Of a stretch of DNA of 64,000 nt, positions 25,919 to 34,927 are shown piece after piece. The position numbers and the translations under genes were made by a program. The stretch comes from Acidobacteriota bacterium (GTDB lineage Bacteria; Acidobacteriota; Vicinamibacteria; Vicinamibacterales; SCN-69-37). The stretch spans positions 186,001 through 250,000 of the forward strand of contig JADJUS010000004.1 of NCBI GenBank assembly GCA_016716905.1, read 5' to 3'. The notes under the pieces are model-generated. The model ran no database searches and had not been told where the DNA came from. It saw nothing but the letters and a program-made list of their open reading frames with translations. How positions within the stretch are numbered: position 1 is the stretch's first letter; each line of letters opens with the position of its first letter.

Positions 25919-26868
25919 TGCACGCGGCCCTTCGTGATCTCGATGAACAGATCCTCCAGGCCGGCGCTGTGCGCGCCGATCTCGAGCACGGGGATCCCCG
26001 CGGCAACAAGACGGGCGACGAGCTGGACCTGCGCGTCGTCGCCGCCGTCGAATTCGAACTGAAGGCACCGGCCCGCTTCGTGGACGTTCGTGACGCCGGG
26101 TTGATCGAGCAGGAACCGCTCGAGCGCGTCAAGGGGTCCGGCCGGTCCGGCGGGTCCCGCGACGCGCACGGACAACAGGCGGCGTTTCCGGACGCTCTCG
26201 AGCACGTCCTGCACCGTCCCGTTGGCCAGGATTCGGCCCTTCTCGATGATCGTGATCACATCGCACATCTCGGAGAGCTCAGTCAGGATGTGCGAGCTCA
26301 GGAGGATCGTCTTTCCGTCGGAGGCCAGTTCGCGGATCAGGGCGCGAAACTCGATGCGCGCCCGCGGATCGAGGTTCGCCGCCGGTTCATCGAGGATGAG
26401 CACCTCGGGATCGTGGATGATGGCGCGGCCGAGCGCGATGCGCTGCTTGAGCCCTTTCGACAGGCTCTCGACGTGGCGGTCGCGCAGATCCCCGATGCCC
26501 ATGAAGTCGATGATGTGGGCCACCGCCTTCCGGCGATCGTCGCCCCTGAGATCGTGCCCGCGCGCGAAGAAATCCAGGTACTCCTCGACCGTGGTATTCG
26601 CGTAGACGCCGGCGTAGTCGGGCATGAAGCCTGTGATCCGCCGCACTTCTTCCGGATCGTCCACCACCGAATAGCTGCCGATGCGCGCATCCCCTCCCTG
26701 CGGTGTGTCAAGCGTCGCCAGGATCCGCATCGTCGTTGTCTTGCCCGCGCCGTTGGGACCGATGAACCCGAGCACCTGTCCGCGGTCCACGTTGAACGAC
26801 ACGTTGTCCACGGCGTGCACGCCGCCGAAGTGGCGGACGAGCCCGTCGATCTGCAGCATCGCGCTCAT
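25915..26868 (-). CDS. ABC transporter ATP-binding protein
   Basis: A 317-residue ATPase with all motifs: Walker A GPNGAGKTT (residues 38-46), a Q-loop region (GFMPDYAGVY, lacking the usual Gln), signature LSKGLKQR, Walker B VLILDEPAAN and switch SSHIL. A C-terminal ~90-residue domain resembles those of exporters of the NatA/CcmA kind. The signature is LSKG instead of LSGG, a variant seen in ABC-2 exporters. The start has GGAGG at 26874-26878 on the minus strand and overlaps the upstream gene's stop by four bases. Confidence 0.92.
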   Translation of the reverse strand: MSAMLQIDGLVRHFGGVHAVDNVSFNVDRGQVLGFIGPNGAGKTTTMRILATLDTPQGGDARIGSYSVVDDPEEVRRITGFMPDYAGVYANTTVEEYLDFFARGHDLRGDDRRKAVAHIIDFMGIGDLRDRHVESLSKGLKQRIALGRAIIHDPEVLILDEPAANLDPRARIEFRALIRELASDGKTILLSSHILTELSEMCDVITIIEKGRILANGTVQDVLESVRKRRLLSVRVAGPAGPAGPLDALERFLLDQPGVTNVHEAGRCLQFEFDGGDDAQVQLVARLVAAGIPVLEIGAHSAGLEDLFIEITKGRVQ

Positions 26869-28673
26869 CGCTGTGCCTCCGGCCACCCGAGCACGAGGTG
26901 GACGCTGCCGCGTTCGAGCACGCCGGACGCCCCAGGCTCCCAGAAGGGCGATCGATCGAGCAGCGCCAGATAGGAACCCGCCGGTTGATGCTCGAGGAGG
27001 GGCAGGAACTTCACCGGCAGCGGCAATTGTGCGGAAGGCCCATCGGCGGCGGCAATCCGCGTCATGGTCTGCTGGCCGCCTGACGGCAGCGGACCAGTCA
27101 ACACGTACAGCGTGTCGCCGTCGCGATAACGCAGCGCGACCAGCGACGTGTCGAGTCCGTTCGTCACCGTCAGCCCTGCGGCGGTCCGGCTGAAGGTCAA
27201 GCGCTCGCGCGCCGGCCGAAAGACGGCTTGCTCGAAGTTCGTCGGGGCGCGGGTCTCGAGCAGGCCCTGCGTGAACGCCTGCGTGTCCGTCAGGTCGAGG
27301 GTCATCCGCCCGCGGGAGCCGCGGCCATCGGCACCAATCGGAAACACCGCGACGTCTCGTGAAAAACGGAGGCCGCCCGAGGGCGCCAGGCCCGGGGCAT
27401 AGTAGGACACCGTGGCGCGCGTCGCGGACTGCTTCCTCACCTGGTCGAGCAGCGTGAAGGTCACCGCGCGGCCCTGCACGTGTATCCCCTCGTCGGCCAG
27501 CGCGAAGCCTGCGAGCAGGATGATCGACACCAGCGAAATCAGCGGCGTCGTGAGTACGAGCAACACGAGCTGGCCCTTGCGCCGCAGGAACCAGTAGCTG
27601 GCCGGACCGATCACCACGCTGAACACCAGGAGCATCACCAGGAACGCGCGCACCGGCACGCCATCGACACCGGGAATGCTCAGCCGGAAGCCGCGACCCT
27701 CGATGGCGCCCCAATCGGGGGCGGTGTTCGCCGGCAGCGCCCAGAGCGGGTCGCGATGCGTCTCGGTGTCTGTGAGCACACCGGCGAGGCCGACGGTGGC
27801 CAGGGACGTGGACGTCAGCACGTGAATACGGCCGAAGAAATGGCGTGCGACGATTCGATCGGAATCGGCCGCGGGATCGCCGGCCACGTCGGGCAGCAGC
27901 ACGTTGAGGGCGCCGTCCACGAAGATCAGGTCGCCCCCTAACGCGGTCCATGTCAGCAGCGCGTTCTTCTGTCCATCGTTCAACTGCTGCCACTCGTCGC
28001 GCCCGATCGCCACGGCTCGCACGGACGTGTATGCGAGCCAGTTGGCGGGCAGTCGCGCAGGCTCCAGTAGCGCGTCCAGCGTGGGCATACGCAGGGGCGG
28101 GGTGGGTGCGGGGATCGTGCCACCCCGAGCAACCACAAACGGCGAACCCCCGCGCGTCATCGGCCTCGCAAGCGTGGCGGCGATGGCGCCGAACGGGGAG
28201 GCCGCATCGGCCACGAGCAGGACTGAAGCGCCGGCGAGCGCCACTCCACTCTGCACACCGGCGAAGGAGAACCGCTCGAGCCTGCGGGTGCCTTCGAGGA
28301 TCTCGATCACGAAGTTCTCGTTGTCGGCGAACACCGGCACCGGCATCGTCAGCCGGACGCGAGCGCCGGCCTCGAGCCGCACGACCTGGCGAACGGTCGA
28401 CTGTGCCTGGCCCATCGGGGACGTTCGGAAGAGTCGTGACCCTTGCAGGACGATGTCAATGACCCGGGCATCGCCGAGGTTGGTGATGTCGATTCGGAGC
28501 GGCAGGTAGCCTGGCGCCGCCCGCGTGACCCAGTCCGCATCGATGACCACGCGGAGCGACTCGACGTCGGCAGTCCGGTACTGTCGCGCTTCATTAACAA
28601 CGGGCACCGTGGCTGCGCAGAGGACCAACGCAAGGCCACACCACCACCGCATGGTCGTGGAGTGGGTTCGCAT
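26865..28673 (-). CDS. Large exported/membrane protein of the MoxR-ABC operon
   Basis: A 602-residue protein not assigned to a named family. A signal or anchor segment (residues 9-30) leads into a long extracytoplasmic beta-rich part (DADWVTRAAPGYLPLRIDITN ...). Central helices at about residues 345-400 (FLVMLLVFSVVIGPASYWFLRRKGQ, then LVLLVLTTPLISLVSIILLAGFAL) suggest a membrane hairpin, and a C-terminal beta-rich part follows. The GPxxYWFLRRK signature between helices recurs in proteins next to MoxR/ABC genes. The gene starts three bases after the MoxR stop. Confidence 0.7.
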   Translation of the reverse strand: MRTHSTTMRWWCGLALVLCAATVPVVNEARQYRTADVESLRVVIDADWVTRAAPGYLPLRIDITNLGDARVIDIVLQGSRLFRTSPMGQAQSTVRQVVRLEAGARVRLTMPVPVFADNENFVIEILEGTRRLERFSFAGVQSGVALAGASVLLVADAASPFGAIAATLARPMTRGGSPFVVARGGTIPAPTPPLRMPTLDALLEPARLPANWLAYTSVRAVAIGRDEWQQLNDGQKNALLTWTALGGDLIFVDGALNVLLPDVAGDPAADSDRIVARHFFGRIHVLTSTSLATVGLAGVLTDTETHRDPLWALPANTAPDWGAIEGRGFRLSIPGVDGVPVRAFLVMLLVFSVVIGPASYWFLRRKGQLVLLVLTTPLISLVSIILLAGFALADEGIHVQGRAVTFTLLDQVRKQSATRATVSYYAPGLAPSGGLRFSRDVAVFPIGADGRGSRGRMTLDLTDTQAFTQGLLETRAPTNFEQAVFRPARERLTFSRTAAGLTVTNGLDTSLVALRYRDGDTLYVLTGPLPSGGQQTMTRIAAADGPSAQLPLPVKFLPLLEHQPAGSYLALLDRSPFWEPGASGVLERGSVHLVLGWPEAQR

Positions 28674-28676
28674 GGA

Positions 28677-29708
28677 CTACTTCGCCTGGAGCGTGCTCGG
28701 GAGGCCTCGTTCGACCTCCGGCACGGCCTCGAGCAGCGCTGTTACCACACGACGACCGTTCCACCCTTCGAGCCGGGCGGCGTAGTCGAGCACCAGCCGA
28801 TGGGCCATCGCCGGGGCGGCCACGCGGCGAACTTCGTCGAAGCCCACGTTCGGCTTCCCATTGAGCAGGGCGAGGCTGCGGGCGGCGGCGCCGATCGCGA
28901 TCGCGGCGCGAGGGGAGCTGCCGTACTTCACGAAGGTCCGCACCGGATCGGGCGCGTCGGCGGAGGTCGGGTGCGACGCGGCGACCACCCGCGCGATGTA
29001 GTTGGCGACGGCCCGCGGCAGGTGCACGTTGTCCACCAGCGAAAACAAGTCGCTCAGATCTGCGGCCGTCAGGACCGGCGCCAACGGTGGTGGTTCTCCG
29101 TGGACGCGAGTGAGGAGGATCTCCTCCAGCACCGCGCGTTCGACGCCGGCGATCTCGACCTTGAACATGAAGCGGTCGAGCTGCGCTTCGGGCAGCGGGT
29201 ACGTGCCTTCGAGCTCGATCGGATTCTGCGTGGCCAGCACGAAGAAGGGTGACGGCAGCGGCCGCGTTTCACCAAACGTCGTCACCCTCCGCTCCTGCAT
29301 CGCCTCGAGCAGCGCCGATTGTGTTTTGGGAGAAGCGCGATTAATCTCGTCGGCCAGGAGAAGGTTCGTGAAGATCGGTCCAGGATGAAAGACGAACTGC
29401 CGTTGACCCTCCCGCTCCTGCAGGATGTGGCTGCCGATGATGTCGGTCGGCAGCAGGTCCGGCGTGAACTGGATGCGACGGACCTCGAGCGAGAGCAGCC
29501 GCGACAGCGCTTTGACGAGCTCGGTCTTTCCCAGGCCTGGCAGGCCTTCGAGCAGCACATGTCCGCCCGCGAGCAGCGCCGTGACGACCTCGTCGATGAC
29601 CTGATCCTTGCCGAGGATCACGCGGCGCAGCTCGGCGACGACCCGCGCGATCTTCCGCTGGCCGTCGGCAACAGGATCGGGAGAAAGGAGTGTGGGTGTC
29701 TCGTTCAT
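28677..29708 (-). CDS. MoxR-family AAA+ ATPase
   Basis: A 343-residue AAA+ ATPase. Walker A is GLPGLGKT (residues 55-62), Walker B is LLLADEINR (about 116-124), and the MoxR landmarks FTPDLLPTDIIGSHI, TFGETRPLPSPFFVLATQNP and EGTYPLPEAQLDRFM are all present, with sensor 2 in SSPRAAIA. MoxR ATPases act as chaperones that remodel VWA-containing partners, three of which are encoded downstream. The start at 29708 overlaps the upstream gene's stop by four bases. Confidence 0.95.
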   Translation of the reverse strand: MNETPTLLSPDPVADGQRKIARVVAELRRVILGKDQVIDEVVTALLAGGHVLLEGLPGLGKTELVKALSRLLSLEVRRIQFTPDLLPTDIIGSHILQEREGQRQFVFHPGPIFTNLLLADEINRASPKTQSALLEAMQERRVTTFGETRPLPSPFFVLATQNPIELEGTYPLPEAQLDRFMFKVEIAGVERAVLEEILLTRVHGEPPPLAPVLTAADLSDLFSLVDNVHLPRAVANYIARVVAASHPTSADAPDPVRTFVKYGSSPRAAIAIGAAARSLALLNGKPNVGFDEVRRVAAPAMAHRLVLDYAARLEGWNGRRVVTALLEAVPEVERGLPSTLQAK

Positions 29709-31054
29709 TTTTTCACGGCGGCAGCGTCGAAATATTTCTTCACGGCACTTTGATGTCGAGGCGCGAGCGAACGGCGCCACGCGCCCTGGCCATATCCTGC
29801 CGAGTACTGTCGGGCAATCGACGATCCGCCCTGGACTGGTGCTTCTTGCGGCGCACCGGGAAGCGAGACGACTGGTGCCCAGTCGTCTCGCGTCCGCGCT
29901 GCACCCGGCGGCAACGGCTTTGACTTGAATCGGTCGAAGGAGGCCGTCTCCTTGCCCATCGTAAGGTCCGCATCCGCGCGTCCTCTATTGACGCCGCCGC
30001 GTCCGGGAAGGCCGTCGCCGTCTGCGCCGTCCGAGCCCAGTGGAAACTCCGCCGGATCGAATCGGCCGAACTCCTGGCCGAGTGCTGCGACCTGGCCGAA
30101 GCGCTGGTTCGCGTCGCCGAGGTATTTGGCCAGTGAGGCGCTCAGCTGTCGCAGGGCCGCGGCATCGGTGGGCAGCTTGCCGCCCTTGAGCAACCCGAGC
30201 AGTTCCGCCGGCGCGCCGGCGAGCAGCCCGTTCGCCGCAAGTTTCTCGAGCGCGCTCATTAATTCGGCGGACTGGGCCTCGGCGCTCGAGTCGCCGGTGC
30301 CGTCGGCCGATCCCGCCGCCGCGAAACGCGCCAGGCTTTCCTGCGCCCAGTTCACGGCCGCCTGCTTTTCGGACAGGCTGGCGACCATGCGTTCGCGCAG
30401 GGCATCGGACGCCTCCCACGCCGCCGCATCCACGCGGTCTTCGGCGCCGCGGCGGACACGTTCGATCTCTTCTTCGAGGCGCTGTTCTTCCTCGGGCGTA
30501 ATCAACGCCTGCTGTTTCAATTCGACGACCGCAGCCGTCAGGTCCGCAGCGATCTGCTGGGCCAGGGCGGCGGTCGTCGCCGCAGGATCGGCGCGCTGCG
30601 GAAGCACCAGCGCCACGGCCAAGAACGCCGCCGCCGACATCAGCGCGGCCAGTGTCCTCCGCAGCTCGAATCGAGGAAGGACAAACGCCGCGGCGCGTTC
30701 CGCCAGCGGCGACTGCTGCCAGCCATCATCGTTGTTCGTCTCGAACAAGGTCAGCAGCATGCCGTGGCCACCGCCGAGCGAGTCGGCCAGCGCGACTATT
30801 TCAGCAGGTCGGTAGGCCCGTCGCCAGCAGACGATCAGGGCCGGGATGGCGGCAATGAGGGGAGCGAGCCAGAGCCAGGGGAGAAACGACGCGGCGCGGA
30901 CCACGAACATCCGGCACACCACCGTGATGGTGCCGGCGACGAGCAAGCTGGCGATCGCCCATCGCGGCCAGATCTCCAGAAAGAGTCCAATGCGCAGGCG
31001 ACGCCGCAGTCGGCCCAGATCGGGTCCCAGATCGGATCTTAGATACGCAGGCAT
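29705..31054 (-). CDS. Coiled-coil membrane protein, first gene of the MoxR-ABC operon
   Basis: A 449-residue protein. Hydrophobic segments near 33-50, 57-75 and 133-150 are followed by a long charged helical region (about 160-330, e.g. KQQALITPEEEQRLEEEIERVRRGAEDRVDAAAWE) likely to form coiled coils, and a Gly/Asp-rich tail (GSDGADGDGLPGRGG). No named family is assigned; similar proteins head MoxR operons in other bacteria. It probably faces the periplasm with its helical domain. The upstream region 31055-31211 should hold the operon promoter. Confidence 0.7.
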   Translation of the reverse strand: MPAYLRSDLGPDLGRLRRRLRIGLFLEIWPRWAIASLLVAGTITVVCRMFVVRAASFLPWLWLAPLIAAIPALIVCWRRAYRPAEIVALADSLGGGHGMLLTLFETNNDDGWQQSPLAERAAAFVLPRFELRRTLAALMSAAAFLAVALVLPQRADPAATTAALAQQIAADLTAAVVELKQQALITPEEEQRLEEEIERVRRGAEDRVDAAAWEASDALRERMVASLSEKQAAVNWAQESLARFAAAGSADGTGDSSAEAQSAELMSALEKLAANGLLAGAPAELLGLLKGGKLPTDAAALRQLSASLAKYLGDANQRFGQVAALGQEFGRFDPAEFPLGSDGADGDGLPGRGGVNRGRADADLTMGKETASFDRFKSKPLPPGAARTRDDWAPVVSLPGAPQEAPVQGGSSIARQYSAGYGQGAWRRSLAPRHQSAVKKYFDAAAVKK

Positions 31055-31211
31055 GTTGTCGTCATAGAGACGCGGTATCTGGGTGTTGGTCGGGTCGGGC
31101 CCGATTATCTCAGAAGATCCCGGATGGTGGCAGATCGGGCGTGCCCTATTTTGGGCGACGACGCAACGCGTCTTGCATGGCCTTGTTGCCCGTTGCCTCG
31201 CGGTTGGCGTT

Positions 31212-32399
31212 TTAGGGTTCCTTGCGCGGATCGACGCCGGCGTCGATCAACAGGTTGACCACGTCGACCCGCCCTGCATTAATCGCCCGGCGCATGGCCG
31301 TCTGCCCGGACTTGTCGACGATGTTCAGTGGCACACCGGCGGCGATGAACACACGGATGGTCGCGATTGGGCACGTGGGCGCCCCTTCGACGAGCGCGGT
31401 CCTTCCGATTTCGTCCACGCCCGTCGGATCCGCCTTGGCGGCGATCAGCTGGTCGGCCAGCGACTGCGCCAGTTCCGGTTTCCCGCCGTGGCATTGCTCC
31501 GCGAGTTCGATCAGTGGCGTCGACTTCGTGTCGCTGAGTGCACGGACGTCCGCGCCAGCTTGCAGCGCCAGCGCCAGGCGTTGCGGCTGCTGGCGGCGAA
31601 TGGCATCCCAGAAATGATCTTGAACGGTGGTGTCAGCGCCCGGGCGGGACAGGAGCCTGGCCGCTTCGGCTTTGCCGCGAGCGGGGTAAGGCCCCACAGA
31701 CTCCCAGTCGATGGTGCCGGCCGATCGACTCGGTGGCGCTGCCGATGACGGTGCGGCCGCAGGCGGCTTGGCGGGGCCGCCGAGCAGGGTATCAAGGTTC
31801 GGCAAATATTTGAATTCCTTGACGAGTGACGCGCGCCATCGTTCCACGTCGAACCCAGCTCCACGGACCAGCCGAGTGGCCTCGTCGCGTGTTTCATCGG
31901 CGGCCAGCGCGTGGTGCATCAACGTGTAGCCCCGACCATCGACTGACGACAGATTGGGACGCTTCGCCAGCATCGCGCTGAGCACAGCGGGGCAATTCAC
32001 CGATGCCATCAGCGGTGTTTCCTTGTTGCCGTCTGGCGCTTTCAGCGTCGGATCCGCGCCGGCCGCGATCAGCACCGCCGTGGTCGCTGCCGCCATCGAG
32101 TTGCCGACGCACGATCGAGTCACGAGCGTCAGGGGCGAGAGCTCGTCTCCTCCAGGGCCATTCACGGGGAGGCCCAACGCCACATACGCTCGCATGACGT
32201 CGGCGCTGGCGGGATCGTCTCCCATCAGGAACGTCAGCATCGATCCTGCGTTGGCGGTGATGCCCTTGGACTTGAGCCACGCCCGTGCCTCATTGGCCGA
32301 GCGAAACTGCTGGCCTGATGCCGCTTGTGCGACACACGTCTCAACACCAGCCAGGACTGCGAGCAGGGCCGACAGCACGATCACAAGTGGTTTGGGCAT
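31212..32399 (-). CDS. Secreted ankyrin-repeat protein
   Basis: A 395-residue protein with a signal peptide (residues 1-25, ending CVAQA). It carries two blocks of ankyrin repeats, e.g. LIAAGADPTLKAPDGNKETPLMAS, LALQAGADVRALSDTKSTPLIELA and ATIRVFIAAGVPLNIVDKSGQTAMRRAI. A Pro/Ala/Ser-rich linker (about 205-230) separates the blocks. Ankyrin repeats mediate protein binding; the partner is unknown. It is transcribed toward the MoxR operon with a 157-base gap and is divergent from the DUF3179 gene. Confidence 0.83.
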   Translation of the reverse strand: MPKPLVIVLSALLAVLAGVETCVAQAASGQQFRSANEARAWLKSKGITANAGSMLTFLMGDDPASADVMRAYVALGLPVNGPGGDELSPLTLVTRSCVGNSMAAATTAVLIAAGADPTLKAPDGNKETPLMASVNCPAVLSAMLAKRPNLSSVDGRGYTLMHHALAADETRDEATRLVRGAGFDVERWRASLVKEFKYLPNLDTLLGGPAKPPAAAPSSAAPPSRSAGTIDWESVGPYPARGKAEAARLLSRPGADTTVQDHFWDAIRRQQPQRLALALQAGADVRALSDTKSTPLIELAEQCHGGKPELAQSLADQLIAAKADPTGVDEIGRTALVEGAPTCPIATIRVFIAAGVPLNIVDKSGQTAMRRAINAGRVDVVNLLIDAGVDPRKEP

Positions 32400-32482
32400 G
32401 GGCCGAGTCTAGCGCACTGGCGTCTTGTATAGGATCGCCCTGGTATGTCACCTCGCGCCCTCTTGGAACGAATCCATTCCTG

Positions 32483-33871
32483 ATGACTCTCCGGCTGATC
32501 CTCGTCGTCACATTACTCGCCGTGGTGCCGGTGGCCGGCGCGGTTCAGCGGCCGCACCCTCCGATCCAGGTATTCCTCGATGCCGGTGGAGCCAACGCGG
32601 CGGTGGCCGAGAAGGCGCTGGCCACGCTCGGGGCAGCGTGGCGCGATGGCTACGCGTCCATGCTCATCGACATGGCTCGCCTCCTGACGCCGCGGCGCGT
32701 CAATGACGAGTTGGTCCCCAACCCGGCGCGCGTGCGGCTCACGCGTTTCCTCGAGCGGCAGACCCGCCAGCGTTTCGGAGACGATGTGGGGAGGTGGCGG
32801 GAGTGGACATGGAAATTGCCGTACGACCCCCACCCCGACTACGCTGCTTTCAAAGGCGCGGTCTACTCCGTGCTCGACCCGAAGATGGCGGAGTTCTTCC
32901 GCGCCTCCAAGGCCACGATCCGGCTGGACGAAGTGGACTGGGGTGGTGTGGCCGTCAACGGCATCCCGCCGCTGGACCACCCGCGCGTCGTCTCCGCATC
33001 GACGGCCGCCTACCTGCGTGACTCACACGTAGTCTTCGGCGTGGTGGTCAACGGCCAGGCCCGTGCCTACCCGAAACGCATCCTGGCCTGGCATGAAATG
33101 GCGCTCGACCGCCTGGGCAACGAAGAACTCACACTCGTGTACTGCACCTTGTGCGGAACCGTCATTCCCTACAAGAGCGTCGTCGGCGGTGTGAAGCGCA
33201 CGTTCGGCACAAGCGGTCTGCTGTATCGATCGAACAAGCTGATGTTCGATCACGAAACGATGTCGCTCTGGTCCACGCTTGAAGGCCGGCCCGTGGTGGG
33301 GCGCCTTGCCGGTGAGCCCCTCACCCTCGACATGTGGCCGGTGGTGACCACGACGTGGGCCGAGTGGAAGGCGCAGCACCCCGCCACAACGGTGTTGTCG
33401 ATTGAGACGGGCCACGATCGCGACTACAGCGAAGGCGCCGCCTATCGCGAGTATTTCGAGAGCGACCGATTGATGTTCAGAGTGCCGAAGCTCGATACCC
33501 GGTTGCCTAACAAGGCCGAAGTGCTCGGCGTGCTGGTACCCGCGGTGGGAGGCGGCCGTCAGGCCGTCGCGTTTTCGGCCGACTACCTCGCCAGGCAACG
33601 CGTCCACCATCAAACGGTCGAGGGGCGCACGTTCGTGGTGCTCACCACACGTCAGGGAGCGAACCGCGTCTACGAGGCCGGGTCTACGCGCGTGGACGCC
33701 TGGGCCAACGACGAGTTGGTCCGCGATGCGGCAGGCCTCCAGTGGAAGGTGACCGAAGACGCGTTGGTGCCATCGGGAGGCGCGGCCCAACCCCTGCGCC
33801 GCGTTGCCGCCTTCCGCGCGTTCTGGTTCGGGTGGTACGCCCAGTTTCCCGATACGATTTTGGTCAAGTAA
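32483..33871 (+). CDS. DUF3179 family secreted protein
   Basis: A 462-residue protein with signal peptide (residues 1-20, ending VAGA). The DUF3179 core shows FGVVVNGQARAYPKRILAWHEM, VYCTLCGTVIPYK with the family's conserved CxxC, LLYRSNKLMFDHETMSLWSTLEG, and a late KVTEDALV ... FRAFWFGWYAQFPDTILV. Function of the family is unknown; the CxxC could be redox-active or bind metal. A longer frame upstream begins inside the divergent ankyrin gene and is unlikely. A uvrA remnant follows six bases after the stop. Confidence 0.85.
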   Translation: MTLRLILVVTLLAVVPVAGAVQRPHPPIQVFLDAGGANAAVAEKALATLGAAWRDGYASMLIDMARLLTPRRVNDELVPNPARVRLTRFLERQTRQRFGDDVGRWREWTWKLPYDPHPDYAAFKGAVYSVLDPKMAEFFRASKATIRLDEVDWGGVAVNGIPPLDHPRVVSASTAAYLRDSHVVFGVVVNGQARAYPKRILAWHEMALDRLGNEELTLVYCTLCGTVIPYKSVVGGVKRTFGTSGLLYRSNKLMFDHETMSLWSTLEGRPVVGRLAGEPLTLDMWPVVTTTWAEWKAQHPATTVLSIETGHDRDYSEGAAYREYFESDRLMFRVPKLDTRLPNKAEVLGVLVPAVGGGRQAVAFSADYLARQRVHHQTVEGRTFVVLTTRQGANRVYEAGSTRVDAWANDELVRDAAGLQWKVTEDALVPSGGAAQPLRRVAAFRAFWFGWYAQFPDTILVK

Positions 33872-33876
33872 CCACC

Positions 33877-34362
33877 ATGAGCCAGGCACTTTCACGACAC
33901 GCCGCCGACAGCCATGATCTGATTCGCGTCCAGGGTGCGCGCGTCAACAACTTGAAGGATGTCAGCGTCGAGATCACCAAACGCCGTCTGACGGTGTTCA
34001 CCGGCGTCGGCACAGCCACCGACGCAAACGCGATGCTGCGCGTGTTGTTCAGCCGCCTCGGCAAGCCGCACATCGGCTCGTCGAACGCGTATTCGTTCAA
34101 CATCCCATCCGTGAAGGCCGTCGGTTCGATTACCGTGGACAAGGCCAACGCCAAGGCTGAAAAAGTCACCTACAACGTCACTGGCGGGATGTGCCCGCGT
34201 TGCGAAGGGATGGGCTCGGTCACCGATATCGACCTGACGGAAATCTACGACGACAGCAAGTCGCTACACGAGGGCGCACTCAAGGTGCCGGGGATTCGTC
34301 TGATGGCTGGCACATCCGCGCGTACGCTCACCGGCAAACACCTGGCAGCCTACGTCGGCTAG
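33877..34362 (+). pseudogene. Miniature UvrA: start and end kept, ATP-binding core deleted
   Basis: A 161-residue frame reading as excinuclease UvrA (UvrA-paralog type) with two large in-frame deletions. It begins normally (DLIRVQGARVNNLKDVSVEI ... LTVFTGV) and then jumps to GTATDANAMLRVLFSRLGKPHIGS, losing the Walker A region (SGSGKS) and about 65 residues. It continues through the zinc-finger segment GGMCPRCEGMGSVTDIDLTEIY to GALKVPG, then jumps to TLTGKHLAAYVG, the family's C terminus. It cannot bind ATP. It is either a decaying relic or a reduced DNA-binding derivative; the open frame is intact. Confidence 0.8.
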
Positions 34363-34444
34363 AACGTTGGCACGATCTTCTCGTTGGACTTCCGGGTTCA
34401 GACGATGACATCGTCGTCCATAGCCGGAAGTCAGGAGGTCGCGT

Positions 34445-34585
34445 TTGCAGAAACTGCGATCCGGTCAGAGCCGCAAGTTGGCAAAAACGTTAAGGCTCCA
34501 GGCCGAGGCACACGTTTTCGGGATGATTCCGGGTCACGGCCCTGCGGCACGACTCCTGCGGTGGAAGAGTGCCGGAGGTAGTTGA
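34445..34585 (+). CDS. Small basic ORF coupled to the next gene
   Basis: A 46-codon frame starting at TTG with a perfect AGGAGG at 34433-34438, six bases upstream. Its TGA overlaps the ATG of the following gene (TGATG). The product would be basic (SGQSRKLAKTLRLQAEAHVF ...). I do not recognise it, and it could instead be a decayed gene end. The ribosome site and the overlap are the only support. Confidence 0.35.
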   Translation: MQKLRSGQSRKLAKTLRLQAEAHVFGMIPGHGPAARLLRWKSAGGS

Positions 34586-34854
34586 TGTTGATGTCGATTG
34601 AAGAACGGATGGCGGTGGGGGAGGCACGCTCAACCGCACAGGAGGCCGCGATGGTCAGGACCGATCAGACGATCCGCGATGTGGTGGGAGAGTTCCGGAC
34701 GTCAATGCAGGCACTGGAAGGGCGCATGGACCGGCGCTTTGAGGCCGTGGACCGTCGCTTTGACACCATGGATCGGAAGTTCCATTGGCTTCTGGCCGTG
34801 CAGGTCACCACCTTGGTGACGTTGGTTGCTGCCACGTTCAGTCTGATTCGTTGA
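34585..34854 (+). CDS. Short coiled-coil protein with C-terminal membrane helix
   Basis: An 89-residue protein. Residues ~1-60 are strongly helical with heptad spacing, including the repeated RMDRRFEAVDRRFDTMDRKF pattern, and a membrane segment (LLAVQVTTLVTLVAATFSL) ends it. Such tail-anchored coiled-coil proteins are common and mostly uncharacterised; some resemble phage or surface trimeric coiled coils. GGAGG at 34574-34578 lies six bases before the ATG. A TTG three bases upstream is an alternative. Confidence 0.6.
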   Translation: MLMSIEERMAVGEARSTAQEAAMVRTDQTIRDVVGEFRTSMQALEGRMDRRFEAVDRRFDTMDRKFHWLLAVQVTTLVTLVAATFSLIR

Positions 34855-34927
34855 CAGGTCACAGGGATCTCACACACTGCTCACTGCTCCGTGACAACTC
34901 GATTTGGCCGTCCGCGTAAGCTCACGC

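Noticed and set aside
24410..26062. 550-codon plus-strand frame opposite the ABC permease
   Set aside because: Composition is Arg/Gln/His/Glu-rich without hydrophobic pattern, as expected from the reverse of a membrane-protein gene.
31975..32482. Longer start for the DUF3179 gene inside the ankyrin gene
   Set aside because: The signal peptide begins at 32483; upstream residues show no family match.
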